A stretch of DNA of 28,770 nucleotides, taken from IMG/VR virus record IMGVR_UViG_3300044701_001647, positions 1-28,770 of that record, one strand, 5' to 3'. The stretch comes from a virus. Position numbers and translations under genes: made by a program. How positions within the stretch are numbered: position 1 is the first letter of the stretch; each line of letters begins with the position of its first letter. Of the stretch, positions 13,171 through 21,188 are shown piece by piece. Below the pieces are notes generated by a model, which made no database searches, was not told the DNA's origin, and was given only the letters and a program-made list of their open reading frames with translations.

Positions 13171-14835
13171 TTACTGTTGGTTAATAGTCATGTTACAAGT
13201 GCCACTAGTACATACACCAGTAACCACAGTGTTGTCACTTAGAGTGTTAGGTAAACTGTAAAGCTGACTTGTATCACCACTTTGTGTTAGATCAAAGTTC
13301 CAGTTACCGCCATTGTTTTCCAAGTTAACGATTGCTTGGTGATTGCCTGCACCTTCTTGTAAGATTGAGACTGTTGCGTTGTCGCCCAAGTTGGTCAAAT
13401 CCAAGTGATGTAGTCCTGTGCCTTGTTGTGTAATATTGTAAGTGCCATAGCTGCCGTCAATGTCAAGAAATGCTGTTTTGTTGCTTGCACCTTGCTGTAC
13501 AAATGTCATTGTATTGTTGCTGCCTGCAATGTTGATATCAGCAAAGTTTCTATCTGAGTTAGTACCACTTTGTGTAACATCAACAGAGTTTGAGCTACCG
13601 TTTAGATACAGCGATAGATAGTTGCCATTACTTAGCTGTTGAATATCCACATCATTCAAACTACCAATAATAGTCAAATCAATGCCGTTGCCTGCTGTAA
13701 CAGCAAATGCTGTTGCTACTGCTGCCTGTTGTACGCTGGTGATACTGGTTAATGGTACCTGTACCTGTGGTCCTGGGTTGCTAACACTACCTGAACCTGC
13801 ATCAGTGCTGGTTGTTGTATCGCCACTTTCCATCAAGAAGATAACTTCTGCTATTTGCACACTGTCGCACGCCAATATCTGATTCTGTGTGGTTGGATTA
13901 GCACAACTTGGATCTGTAGTTGATTTTAGTTCAGGAAATGTAATAAAGTAATAAACATATGCTGTAGTGTTTGTAATAGCCACAGGATTGATAGTAACAC
14001 CACGTCCGCTTGGCAGTGTTATAGGTTGATCCTGTGTGATCACAGTCCATGTAACACCGTCATTTGAACCATACAGTGTAAACTTAGTAGGATCACGCAG
14101 TTCAAAGTCGTTTGCTGTAGTAAACTGTAGTGCCTTAACCACACGTCCTGTGCTGAGTTTAACAGTAAAACCTGCTGTTTCTCTGTCAAAGTTTAGATAC
14201 TTAGAGGATCCGCTGCCATCTACTGCTTTTGCAGCTTCTTCGCCACTGGGTGTGTTTGTGCTTGTTGGGAACACTGTTGTGATAGTGCTGTTTAGACTGG
14301 TATATGTTGGACCAGCTGGTGCTGCACTTTGACCAGCTGCCAACGGTGTTGAACTGGCAAAAGTATAGTTCGCCAAGTCATTGCTATCAACGTTAGTATC
14401 CATACTTGTAAATGTATCACCTGCTCCAAAGGCATAGCCCTGTGAAGTTGGAATTACAGTGCCATAGCCGCCACTTCCCAAGTAAAATATAGCATCGTTG
14501 CCCAATGCAGTAATAGTACCGTATGAGTGTAGTTCTTGGTATAGTGTACCGTCGCTGTTATAAACAGCCAAACCGTAATCTCCCGGAGTAGTTATCGAAT
14601 TAAAAAATCCAAAGTATCTGCTGTTTGTGTCCATGTCTGTGTAAAACTGTGTGCTTAACTGTCCACTGTTGCTGAATACTCTAGTAAAGCTGCTGGCCAC
14701 TAGGTTGTTGCCGCTCCAATAGTATTGAACGTCAAACATCTGTCCTGTACCAAACTTACCGTCTGTGATAGCTGCATTTGCTACAGACGTAAATCCCAGT
14801 ACAAAAAGTGCCGCTGTTATTATTTTTTTTATCAT
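13171..14835 (-). CDS. Secreted adhesin with F5/8C-like domain and curlin-type repeats, 554 aa
   Basis: A signal peptide (MIKKIITAALFVLGFTSVANA) is followed by a unique N-terminal domain (about 22-175), then a discoidin (F5/8 type C)-like domain (about 200-335, with SKYLNFDRETAGFTVKLS and FTLYGSNDGVTWTVI). Residues about 380-530 hold at least six repeats of 22-24 residues in the curlin pattern (N-x-V-x-V/I-x-Q-x-G, for example SNSVDVTQSG and TYNITQQG). A cysteine pair closes the C-terminus. Likely a curli-like fibre subunit carrying a carbohydrate-binding head, exported through CsgG. Last gene of the csg operon; start overlaps the FecR gene by 4 bases. Confidence 0.8.
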   Translation of the reverse strand: MIKKIITAALFVLGFTSVANAAITDGKFGTGQMFDVQYYWSGNNLVASSFTRVFSNSGQLSTQFYTDMDTNSRYFGFFNSITTPGDYGLAVYNSDGTLYQELHSYGTITALGNDAIFYLGSGGYGTVIPTSQGYAFGAGDTFTSMDTNVDSNDLANYTFASSTPLAAGQSAAPAGPTYTSLNSTITTVFPTSTNTPSGEEAAKAVDGSGSSKYLNFDRETAGFTVKLSTGRVVKALQFTTANDFELRDPTKFTLYGSNDGVTWTVITQDQPITLPSGRGVTINPVAITNTTAYVYYFITFPELKSTTDPSCANPTTQNQILACDSVQIAEVIFLMESGDTTTSTDAGSGSVSNPGPQVQVPLTSITSVQQAAVATAFAVTAGNGIDLTIIGSLNDVDIQQLSNGNYLSLYLNGSSNSVDVTQSGTNSDRNFADINIAGSNNTMTFVQQGASNKTAFLDIDGSYGTYNITQQGTGLHHLDLTNLGDNATVSILQEGAGNHQAIVNLENNGGNWNFDLTQSGDTSQLYSLPNTLSDNTVVTGVCTSGTCNMTINQQ

Positions 14836-15923
14836 TGTTTTTGTACCACCTTTATATTAATGTCGCTCCCGCCATCCTGTATTTGAATGTCTGCAACATA
14901 GTCGTCTTGTGTTAAACTGTATGTTCCATGTGTGTCTGCTGTAGTTTTAAGTACAGCTATGTGAGGAGGTCTATCACTGTCTAACAGTATAAACTCCTCG
15001 TTAACTACCCAAGTTACCCATGGATAACGGTGTATATTGGGCAGTATTAGATTTTCTGGTTCGTCTAATGCATTTTCTAAGTCTAAGCCTAAATCTAAAA
15101 AGTTGTCTAAATATTTGTTGTTGAGCCTGTTAATGTCAAGTTCGCTAAACTTTAATAAATCTTCGTTAAGCAAGTTAGCTGATAGTTGCTCATATTCTAG
15201 TAGATCAACGTCTAGTGCTGTTCTGTATTCTTCTTCCTCTTCTTCCGCAGCAAATCCATTCGGAAATTCACTCGGAGGAACAATAATAAGATTGTTGTTA
15301 ATGTTTGTTCGTTCTAACAATAATCTTCTTGGATCACTGGGCATCATAGCACTGCTGCCTACCATAGTGCCTTCGTAGCGTTCGGTGAGCATAACTGAGC
15401 CTGCTTCGTTGCTGACCATAATACTGCCCACAGGACACTCATCTTCGTCTAGTGTTTCGTCAGGGCAACTGGGCAATAGAATAATAAGACTGCGACCAAA
15501 CTCGTCCACAGTCATACTGAAGTCTGTGCCTCGCACTGTGATACTGGCAGTAGGTGTGCTGATGTTGACATTTTCTCTACTGGTTTTGGCCATACGCCCA
15601 CTGGTCATCTGTACTGTTCCTAGTGCTACTCGCATGGTTGTTTTACCAACACCAGTGTTAGGGTCATACACAAACTCATCAATTACCAATTCACTTTGCT
15701 CTGTGATTTTAGCCTTTGATCCATCTTCAAAAGTAATGCCTAGATTGGTTTTGGCTGTGATAAGTTTATCCAGCATTTCTATATCAAAGCCTACTTCTTC
15801 AAACACTAGCTCATCCTTGCCGCGCTGGGCCGCGGCAGGATTACCGTCAAACTCTGTAATAGAGCCAACTTCTGCTGTAGCCATTGCGGGTATTAGTGCT
15901 AGTGCCAATATCAACTTCCTCAT
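14832..15923 (-). CDS. Exported FecR-domain protein with curlin-like C-terminus, 363 aa
   Basis: Start chosen at ATG 15921-15923, since this gives a clean signal peptide (MRKLILALALIPAMATA) and lies 1 base after the upstream stop. Residues about 50-145 form a FecR domain (ITFEDGSKAKITEQSELVI, then ISTPTASITVRGTDF). An acidic patch (residues about 225-235) and a helical spacer follow. The last 40 residues (TYSLTQDDYVADIQIQDGG then INIKVVQKQ) read as one to two curlin-like repeats. FecR proteins act in envelope signalling, often near CHASE2 cyclases. Here it may anchor or nucleate the fibres. Confidence 0.8.
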   Translation of the reverse strand: MRKLILALALIPAMATAEVGSITEFDGNPAAAQRGKDELVFEEVGFDIEMLDKLITAKTNLGITFEDGSKAKITEQSELVIDEFVYDPNTGVGKTTMRVALGTVQMTSGRMAKTSRENVNISTPTASITVRGTDFSMTVDEFGRSLIILLPSCPDETLDEDECPVGSIMVSNEAGSVMLTERYEGTMVGSSAMMPSDPRRLLLERTNINNNLIIVPPSEFPNGFAAEEEEEEYRTALDVDLLEYEQLSANLLNEDLLKFSELDINRLNNKYLDNFLDLGLDLENALDEPENLILPNIHRYPWVTWVVNEEFILLDSDRPPHIAVLKTTADTHGTYSLTQDDYVADIQIQDGGSDINIKVVQKQ

Positions 15924-15924
15924 G

Positions 15925-16761
15925 TTAGTTCTGTAGTATATCCACAGTGTTGGTATCACCTGTTACAGTCATATTAATATATGTGTAGCCCATCGGTGTT
16001 TGCTGATCTGCTGTGATAGTGTTGTTGCTTCCAGTTAATGTCATGTTATACTGGTTGTAACCTGCGGCAGATGTTTGTGTTAGGTCAGTAGCGTTTGAAC
16101 TGCCCACAATGTTCATCACCACTGTGTTGTTGCCACCTGTGGTGTTTTGTGTAACATTAGTAGTATTGGTATTGCCATCGATAGTCAATGCCACGTTGTC
16201 ATAACCGCCCATACTGAGTTGATTTAGATTTGTAATGTTAAAATCACTAGCAGTGGTTTGCCCTATGTCAACCGTGTTAATGCTGTCTGCACTGTCCAGT
16301 GCAAAGTTCAATTCATTGTTACTGCCTGTGATGTTAACAGTTGTATCTGTATTGTTAACAATAATACCATTGCATGTGCTGTTTACATATGTTCTACAGT
16401 AAGTCATAACGTTGTCACTGCCGACAATAGTGGTTACAAAACTGTTGTTGATACCGCCGTATATTTGACCTATAATAATATTATAGTCGCCTGTGGCACT
16501 GTAAACAAGATTGGTTTGACTTGCACCCATTTCTAATTCAAAATCTGCTTCGTTGCCGTCGCCGCTCTGTGTTAGGTCTACAGTGATGTCATCTCCGTCG
16601 ATGTCAAACGGATTTGATTCAGTGTTAACACGGTTCATGCCGCTCTCTTGTAAAACATCTACAGTGAGTGCGCCACCAGCTTGATTGATATAGACTTCAC
16701 TAGCCAGTGCTGGATTGATCAACGCAACCGACAATGCGGTTGTAATTAGAAGTTTCTTCAT
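15925..16761 (-). CDS. Curlin-like (CsgA/CsgB-type) repeat protein, 278 aa
   Basis: Signal peptide MKKLLITTALSVALINPALA, then a mature chain made almost entirely of Asn/Gln/Thr/Gly/Val-rich repeats of about 22-24 residues. The last four are the clearest (ALTIDGNTNTTNVTQ, VMNIVGSSNATDLTQ, NMTLTGSNNTITADQQ, NMTVTGDTNTVDILQ). The V/I-x-I-x-G-x-x-N-x-x-x-x-x-Q spacing is that of amyloid beta-solenoid curlins. Two cysteines near residues 121 and 129 (TYCRTYVNSTC) may form a disulfide. Probably the main fibre subunit. It follows csgG by 28 bases with a CGAGGGCAA ribosome-binding element. Confidence 0.85.
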   Translation of the reverse strand: MKKLLITTALSVALINPALASEVYINQAGGALTVDVLQESGMNRVNTESNPFDIDGDDITVDLTQSGDGNEADFELEMGASQTNLVYSATGDYNIIIGQIYGGINNSFVTTIVGSDNVMTYCRTYVNSTCNGIIVNNTDTTVNITGSNNELNFALDSADSINTVDIGQTTASDFNITNLNQLSMGGYDNVALTIDGNTNTTNVTQNTTGGNNTVVMNIVGSSNATDLTQTSAAGYNQYNMTLTGSNNTITADQQTPMGYTYINMTVTGDTNTVDILQN

Positions 16762-16789
16762 TTTTTGCCCTCGTTATTAAGCTTTATGC

Positions 16790-17569
16790 TTATTGGTCAG
16801 GAGCAAAGGACCAATAACCCCCCTCTGCTCCCTCTTTTATCATTTCAACTATTGCTGCTTCTATTGCTATTTTAACAGCATGATTTATTGGTTCGTTCTG
16901 ACTGCTGCCTAGTTCTAGCTCAACGTTTTCTGTTCCTGCCTCTATAAAACGGAATACTCCTAGATTAGTACTGGTACTAACCACAGTTTTACTTACTGCC
17001 GTGCTGGTAAGTATTTCGCCTGTCTGTACCGATACTGCCCTCATAGTAACGGTAATGACGTCTTCTGTGTATTGTGTGCTGGGTCCTACGCCCAAGTAAC
17101 GTGCGCCCGAACCACCTGTAAGTGTGTTTGAATCATAACCTACTATAGCACCTTCTATTATTATACCTGCAAACATCATAGGTGCTAGGGGAGTAGGATC
17201 GTTAACGCTGTCTCTAGTTTGACGTATTATCTGTCGTTCGCGACTTAGATTTTCTAATCCTACACGCTCTACAACTTTAAACCATGTACCTTTGCCTACG
17301 TCTCTCAATGCAGCAATAACATACTGTTCTGCGCCCTGTGTAACTGCTGTTGATATGTTGGCCAATCTGTCGCTGGGTTTACGTTGTCCAGTTTTGTCTT
17401 GAAACTCATATACCGCAGCAACCATAGGACCACTCAGTGGTGGTAATGTTTCTAAAAACTCTCTATCAGTTTGAACTACCTGTGGCGGTTCTGGTTCTAT
17501 TCTGTTGACTACAGTAGAACATCCAGCTAATGTCAGTGCCAATACAACGCCTAAAACAATAGTTTTCAT
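16790..17569 (-). CDS. csgG: CsgG: outer-membrane curli secretion channel lipoprotein
   Basis: Signal peptide with lipobox LAGC (Cys17). The 259-residue chain aligns along the CsgG family: VAAVYEFQDKTGQRKPSD, WFKVVERVGLENLSRERQII, MFAGIIIEGAIVGYDSN, GSGARYLGVGPSTQY, then SVQTGEILTS and GVFRFIEAG. CsgG forms the nonameric outer-membrane pore of type VIII secretion. The chain ends slightly before the C-terminal extension of the E. coli protein. It overlaps csgF by one base (TAATG). All core regions are intact, so it looks functional. Confidence 0.93.
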   Translation of the reverse strand: MKTIVLGVVLALTLAGCSTVVNRIEPEPPQVVQTDREFLETLPPLSGPMVAAVYEFQDKTGQRKPSDRLANISTAVTQGAEQYVIAALRDVGKGTWFKVVERVGLENLSRERQIIRQTRDSVNDPTPLAPMMFAGIIIEGAIVGYDSNTLTGGSGARYLGVGPSTQYTEDVITVTMRAVSVQTGEILTSTAVSKTVVSTSTNLGVFRFIEAGTENVELELGSSQNEPINHAVKIAIEAAIVEMIKEGAEGGYWSFAPDQ

Positions 17570-18024
17570 TAGAACGCAAACTCCCCTACTGGTACGTCAA
17601 AGCTTGATGTTAGATCGCCGTTAGAATCATAAACTTCTATGTAAATCCTGTCATCAACGTCACGCATCCAACGAATGTTGTCGCCAAATGGTGTAGTTGC
17701 TTCTGCCCACTCGCCTATTACAGTAGTGCCACCTTCTCCAAAAAGTGAATCTGCTATCTGTTTAGATAGCTGTGCGTAGATACGACTTTCTAGATTGTTT
17801 TGAAACTTATACGCATTGGTGTTTCTATAGTCACGCTCTGCCTTGTCTATAGCAGCTTGCGCATCTGCTGCAATTTTATCTTTACGTTGTTGTTCTAGTT
17901 GCTCAATGGTAAGCACGTGAGTACTCCATCCATTGCCGCTAAACGCAGGTGAATTAAAATTAAAAACCAAGTCTGCTTGCGCAGGTGTCGCTAGAAAACA
18001 CACAGCGAACAGTATTTTCTTCAT
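17569..18024 (-). CDS. csgF: CsgF: curli secretion/nucleation accessory protein
   Basis: 151 residues starting with a signal peptide (MKKILFAVCFLATPAQA). The mature N-terminus LVFNFNSPAFSGNGW matches the CsgF segment that inserts into the CsgG channel (FxFxNPxFGGNP). A helical middle (EQLEQQRKDKIAADAQAAID) and a beta-rich C-terminus (TTVIGEWAEATTPFGDNI) follow, as in CsgF. In curli systems CsgF couples the secretion pore to fibre nucleation at the surface. It is the first gene of the late csg operon. The leader has GGGGGCTCGAAATG, an unusual ribosome-binding sequence. Confidence 0.9.
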   Translation of the reverse strand: MKKILFAVCFLATPAQADLVFNFNSPAFSGNGWSTHVLTIEQLEQQRKDKIAADAQAAIDKAERDYRNTNAYKFQNNLESRIYAQLSKQIADSLFGEGGTTVIGEWAEATTPFGDNIRWMRDVDDRIYIEVYDSNGDLTSSFDVPVGEFAF

Positions 18025-18067
18025 TTCGAGCCCCCGAAAATAAGTTGAGCCTCACGCTCTACACTTA

Positions 18068-18075
18068 TATTTAGC
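18068..18075 (-). promoter_or_regulatory. T4-type late promoter of the curli operon
   Basis: Minus-strand GCTAAATA, about 43 bases before the csgF ATG. No -35 is visible. The leader contains short inverted repeats (GAGCGTGAGGCTC, and TTTCG/CGAAA around the ribosome-binding site). Confidence 0.65.
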
Positions 18076-18102
18076 GGACTAGTGAGAAGATTTTATACGT
18101 TG

Positions 18103-19674
18103 TTATTTGATTCCTCTACGCTGTAGTTCTCTACGAGCAACATCCGATGCCCACGTAATGTTTGCACCAACAAGTTGTTTTAATTGGCTTGGTGTTAGTC
18201 TATCAACTTCTTTGTTAAGATTCTGCTGTTGTGCTGGAGTAAGCGTTTGAAGATTTCCGTATTGGCCTTTTAGTTGAACAATATAGGCTTGGCTGAGTTT
18301 TGGTTCTGGCTTTTCGATTACAGCTAATTGATCTAACAGTGGACCTCCTTCTATGATGTTTCGTGTTAGATTTGCGGCAGGACTAAAGTAACTTCTTGCT
18401 TTAAACAACAGTGTCTTTTTTCCGTTTACTATACCAGAAACTTGTATGCCTTGTCTGTTTGGAGTCGGTTCTCCAATTAAGTCTACTTTTTCTAAAGCAG
18501 CATACAAGCGATCGTCAACTCTCATTAGTTTATAACCAGGACTATCTGGAGTAGTTACTAATTTAACAATATCTATAATTTCACTTTCACCACCAGCACC
18601 GACATCGTTAGAATAATAAATTAGTCCCATTGCAATTTGTTTTACAAGACCAGCTTCTTTTTGTGTTGAGTCACCTGAAGTTAATTTTAAGACTTTCGGA
18701 ATTACCAAGTCGCTGTAGATTTGTTTTAGCACTAGAAGATTTTGCTCGTGATCTTCTGTCCAGTTTTTTTGGTATGGTGCAATATCAACTGCAAATATTT
18801 TATTAAAAAACGCAGATACTTTATTAAAGTCTTTGCCACTTGCTTGTCCTAGTTGACTTGCGCCGGCTTTTGCGCTTAGAAGATTTATTTTTTGACCGTC
18901 GATGTTCATTACAAGATCTGCTTTAGTTCCTTTTTGATCTTCGGTTCCTACAGCATTAATTTCAATTCTGTTTTGATTAGGATCGTTTTTGGTTTTTTCG
19001 ATACCTTGTTCGATGCGTTCGTGTTCGTTTGCGTAGTTGATAGAACTTAGTACAGTACCTCTTACATTTTTAGGAGCAGATTCTAAATCATTTATAAACT
19101 TTTGAAATGCTTGTAAACTGCGTCCGGCAGTTACAATTTTAACTGATAGAATATCAGTTTTTCCTTTTTTGAATTTAAGTTCTGTTTCAAGTGTTGCACT
19201 GTAACTTGTCTTTTTTGCAATACCTTGTATTTTTAACATTTTTGCAAGATTAACAAAATCTTCAAGATCAATTTCTTCACCGAGTTTATTAAAACGAGCA
19301 GCACTAGCAACACCTAATGTAATTTCGCCAATATCACCAATGTTGTAGTCAGCTTCTTTGCCTTTAATTTCTGAAGACTTATAAATGTTTGTAATACTGA
19401 TTTTTTTACCATCAGTAGTTGGCAATGATAGACGTTTGATCTGTTCTATCTGTTCTGGAGTGGCTAGTTCAGCACCATCCCAGATAGCTCTCATTTGATC
19501 AGCAATTTCGGATCCGTTGGCAATTTCAACCTTTTCTTCGCCGTTACCGATTGCAATAGGTCTACCATTTTCAATCATATCGATTAGATTAGGCCAGTAT
19601 TCTGGATTTCTTTTTCCAAAAGTAGCAATACTTAAAGTGGCTTCATCTAACTTTTTAAGTTCAAAAAATCTCAT
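18103..19674 (-). CDS. Large phage protein with capsid-targeting-like N-terminus and nuclease-like motif, 523 aa
   Basis: Residues 1-12 (MRFFELKKLDEA) resemble the T4 capsid-targeting sequence MKTYQEFIAEA, with LDE|A fitting the (L/I)xE site of the prohead protease. Around 253-269 the segment ADLVMNIDG...INLLSAK gives D-x13-S-x-K, then GASQLGQASG. This resembles a PD-(D/E)xK nuclease core with Ser for Glu. The rest is mixed alpha/beta with a helical C-terminus. It is a distant paralog of the 441-residue product (shared NLI, GEK, and YKSSEI/YRSSEI). Inference: internal head protein injected with DNA. Late promoter and RBS hairpin upstream. Confidence 0.6.
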   Translation of the reverse strand: MRFFELKKLDEATLSIATFGKRNPEYWPNLIDMIENGRPIAIGNGEEKVEIANGSEIADQMRAIWDGAELATPEQIEQIKRLSLPTTDGKKISITNIYKSSEIKGKEADYNIGDIGEITLGVASAARFNKLGEEIDLEDFVNLAKMLKIQGIAKKTSYSATLETELKFKKGKTDILSVKIVTAGRSLQAFQKFINDLESAPKNVRGTVLSSINYANEHERIEQGIEKTKNDPNQNRIEINAVGTEDQKGTKADLVMNIDGQKINLLSAKAGASQLGQASGKDFNKVSAFFNKIFAVDIAPYQKNWTEDHEQNLLVLKQIYSDLVIPKVLKLTSGDSTQKEAGLVKQIAMGLIYYSNDVGAGGESEIIDIVKLVTTPDSPGYKLMRVDDRLYAALEKVDLIGEPTPNRQGIQVSGIVNGKKTLLFKARSYFSPAANLTRNIIEGGPLLDQLAVIEKPEPKLSQAYIVQLKGQYGNLQTLTPAQQQNLNKEVDRLTPSQLKQLVGANITWASDVARRELQRRGIK

Positions 19675-19720
19675 GTGTTTGTTCCTGTCTAGTATTTATT
19701 CAATATCAGGGAACAAACAC
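19675..19720 (-). promoter_or_regulatory. Late promoter inside an 11-bp RBS-masking hairpin
   Basis: Minus-strand arms GTGTTTGTTCC (19710-19720) and GGAACAAACAC (19675-19685) flank AATAAATA (19693-19700). The 3' arm touches the ATG and carries the GGA of the ribosome-binding site. Read-through RNA would hide it and late-promoter RNA would lack the 5' arm. Confidence 0.75.
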
Positions 19721-19727
19721 TGCTGAA
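19693..19727. repeat. 35-bp exact direct repeat, copy 1
   Basis: Identical base for base to 21181-21215. It includes the late promoter box and the sequence complementary to the downstream ribosome-binding site. Copy 1 lies in a noncoding or tiny-ORF context. Confidence 0.9.
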
Positions 19728-19774
19728 ACAGCACCGCAAGCAAACCAAACGATAGCAAAAGTAGTCCAAGTCAT
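19706..19774 (-). CDS. Tiny predicted membrane peptide, 22 aa
   Basis: ATG at 19772-19774, preceded by AAAAGGAT at a 5-base distance; stop TGA at 19706-19708. The product MTWTTFAIVWFACG... is entirely hydrophobic and could be one membrane helix. The coding end lies in the 35-bp repeat shared with the end of the bilin reductase gene, in a different frame. A TTGACA promoter lies about 30 bases upstream. Support is the ribosome-binding site and position only. Confidence 0.4.
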   Translation of the reverse strand: MTWTTFAIVWFACGAVSAVFVP

Positions 19775-19801
19775 AGGTTATCCTTTTCTAATTGTAAGTA
19801 A

Positions 19802-19830
19802 ACACTAACACACAACACTAACTTTGTCAA
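19802..19830 (-). promoter_or_regulatory. Possible sigma70-type promoter upstream of the tiny membrane peptide
   Basis: Minus-strand TTGACA (19825-19830), 17-base spacer and TAGTGT (19802-19807, 4 of 6 matches to TATAAT). It begins just after the stop codon of the 441-residue gene. Confidence 0.45.
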
Positions 19831-19832
19831 AC

Positions 19833-21158
19833 CTAGTTATTAGCAACATTAAAGCTCATTTTTCCTTGTGCTGCTTGATTAGCACCGTATTTGGTTTCAA
19901 CAGTAATTTTTCCAGTTGCCATTTCTTTATTTGGCCAAACAACGTCAAACACTAATTTATTACCTTTAACATTAGCAAATATCTGAATAAAGTTTTTTTG
20001 TAAAATTTCTCTAGCTAATGGCTCAAACTCAGGAAAAACATTTTCGTCATTTACTAGTCTTTTAATTTCTTGCTTAACGTAATATTGAATAACTCCTGCA
20101 ACAGGTGAATTACTTTTAATATCGTATTTTTTAATAAAATTTCGAAATTTTGCGGAGAATAGTTTTAAATCATTTATAGTTATTTTTGATTTATTAAAAT
20201 CATACAAGTCTTCCATTTCGTCTTCAGAAATTGGTAAAATTTTTCTAAAATTTGGAGATATTTTCTCAGGAGCTACTTCATTTATAAAATTTAGAGCATA
20301 AAAAGGCTGAGTAAAGGCTGAACCCTTTGTTTGTAATATTTCAATAAATTGAATTACTGATTGATAAGAGTTGGACGATCTTAATTCTTCTGGTATTTTT
20401 AATCCATCAATTGACGGAGCAGCACCTTTAGCACCTTTACTGCTAACTAATATCGAATTACCAGTTTCTTTGTTTTGAAAATATCCTATACTATCGGCCA
20501 ACGGATTATTAGACTTTTTTGGAAAAAACAATTCGACATCATCTAGCGACATTACACCTAGGTGTTCAAGCCATTTATCTCTAGTAGGAAAGTTTGCTGT
20601 TCCCTTTAGTAAAGCTAGCACTCCTAGATATTCTCCAGCATAGTCTCTAATACCAGTGATAAATTCTTTTGGAATCTGTGACATATCGGGGTCTTGACCG
20701 AGTTGTATTTGTTTTGCTATTTGAATCACCATCTGACCGTAATCTGTACTTTTCAATACTGAATTTTCAATCACAGCATTAAATACTTTGTTAGCTGAAA
20801 ATCTACCATCTGGAAAAATATGACTAGGTTTTACCTTTAGGTCTTCTTTATCCTTAACTCCGGCTCTTCCACCAGCTAAAGTGATTATTTCACTGCTTCG
20901 ATATAATTCATTTGCTTTAATTTGATTTATAGAAACTTCGTTACCAGCATCATCTACTTTAACGCCTTTACCGTTGAGTATTTGTGTGTTAGAAGAAAGT
21001 TTTTGGCCTTTATTGATAATAAAGGTGCCCTTTTCTCCGTTAGGACCTAATTCAAATGTATGGCCTTTTTCAATTAAATTATTAATGATACTATAGTATT
21101 TTGTATCACTACTTTTGTTAAACAAAATTGTTTCAAATTTAAAATCGCTGTATCGCAT
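19833..21158 (-). CDS. Paralog of the 523-aa protein, 441 aa, nuclease-like motif
   Basis: Start at ATG 21156-21158 (MRYSDFKFET...) with AGGA 8 bases upstream. A longer frame would begin inside the promoter and the previous gene. The N-terminus is again like a T4 capsid-targeting peptide. Residues 222-241 (DSIGYFQNKETGN...LVSSK) give D-x16-S-x-K followed by GAKGAA, matching the motif position in the 523-residue paralog; AGEYLGVLALL before it could supply the helix Glu. The gene is visibly more A+T-rich than its neighbours. Likely packaged with the DNA or acting on it; unproven. Confidence 0.6.
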   Translation of the reverse strand: MRYSDFKFETILFNKSSDTKYYSIINNLIEKGHTFELGPNGEKGTFIINKGQKLSSNTQILNGKGVKVDDAGNEVSINQIKANELYRSSEIITLAGGRAGVKDKEDLKVKPSHIFPDGRFSANKVFNAVIENSVLKSTDYGQMVIQIAKQIQLGQDPDMSQIPKEFITGIRDYAGEYLGVLALLKGTANFPTRDKWLEHLGVMSLDDVELFFPKKSNNPLADSIGYFQNKETGNSILVSSKGAKGAAPSIDGLKIPEELRSSNSYQSVIQFIEILQTKGSAFTQPFYALNFINEVAPEKISPNFRKILPISEDEMEDLYDFNKSKITINDLKLFSAKFRNFIKKYDIKSNSPVAGVIQYYVKQEIKRLVNDENVFPEFEPLAREILQKNFIQIFANVKGNKLVFDVVWPNKEMATGKITVETKYGANQAAQGKMSFNVANN

Positions 21159-21180
21159 AAATTTATTCCTAAAGTTTATA

Positions 21181-21188
21181 TATTTATT
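21181..21188 (-). promoter_or_regulatory. T4-type late promoter of the 441-aa gene
   Basis: AATAAATA on the minus strand, overlapping the stop codon of the bilin reductase gene, about 22 bases before the ATG. It is part of the exact 35-bp repeat found again before the 523-residue gene. Confidence 0.65.

Noticed and set aside
13171-16761. DNA-level repeats that could suggest a CRISPR array or tandem satellite
   Set aside because: The repetition follows 22-24-residue protein repeats with diverged codons and continuous open frames; there are no constant direct repeats with unique spacers.
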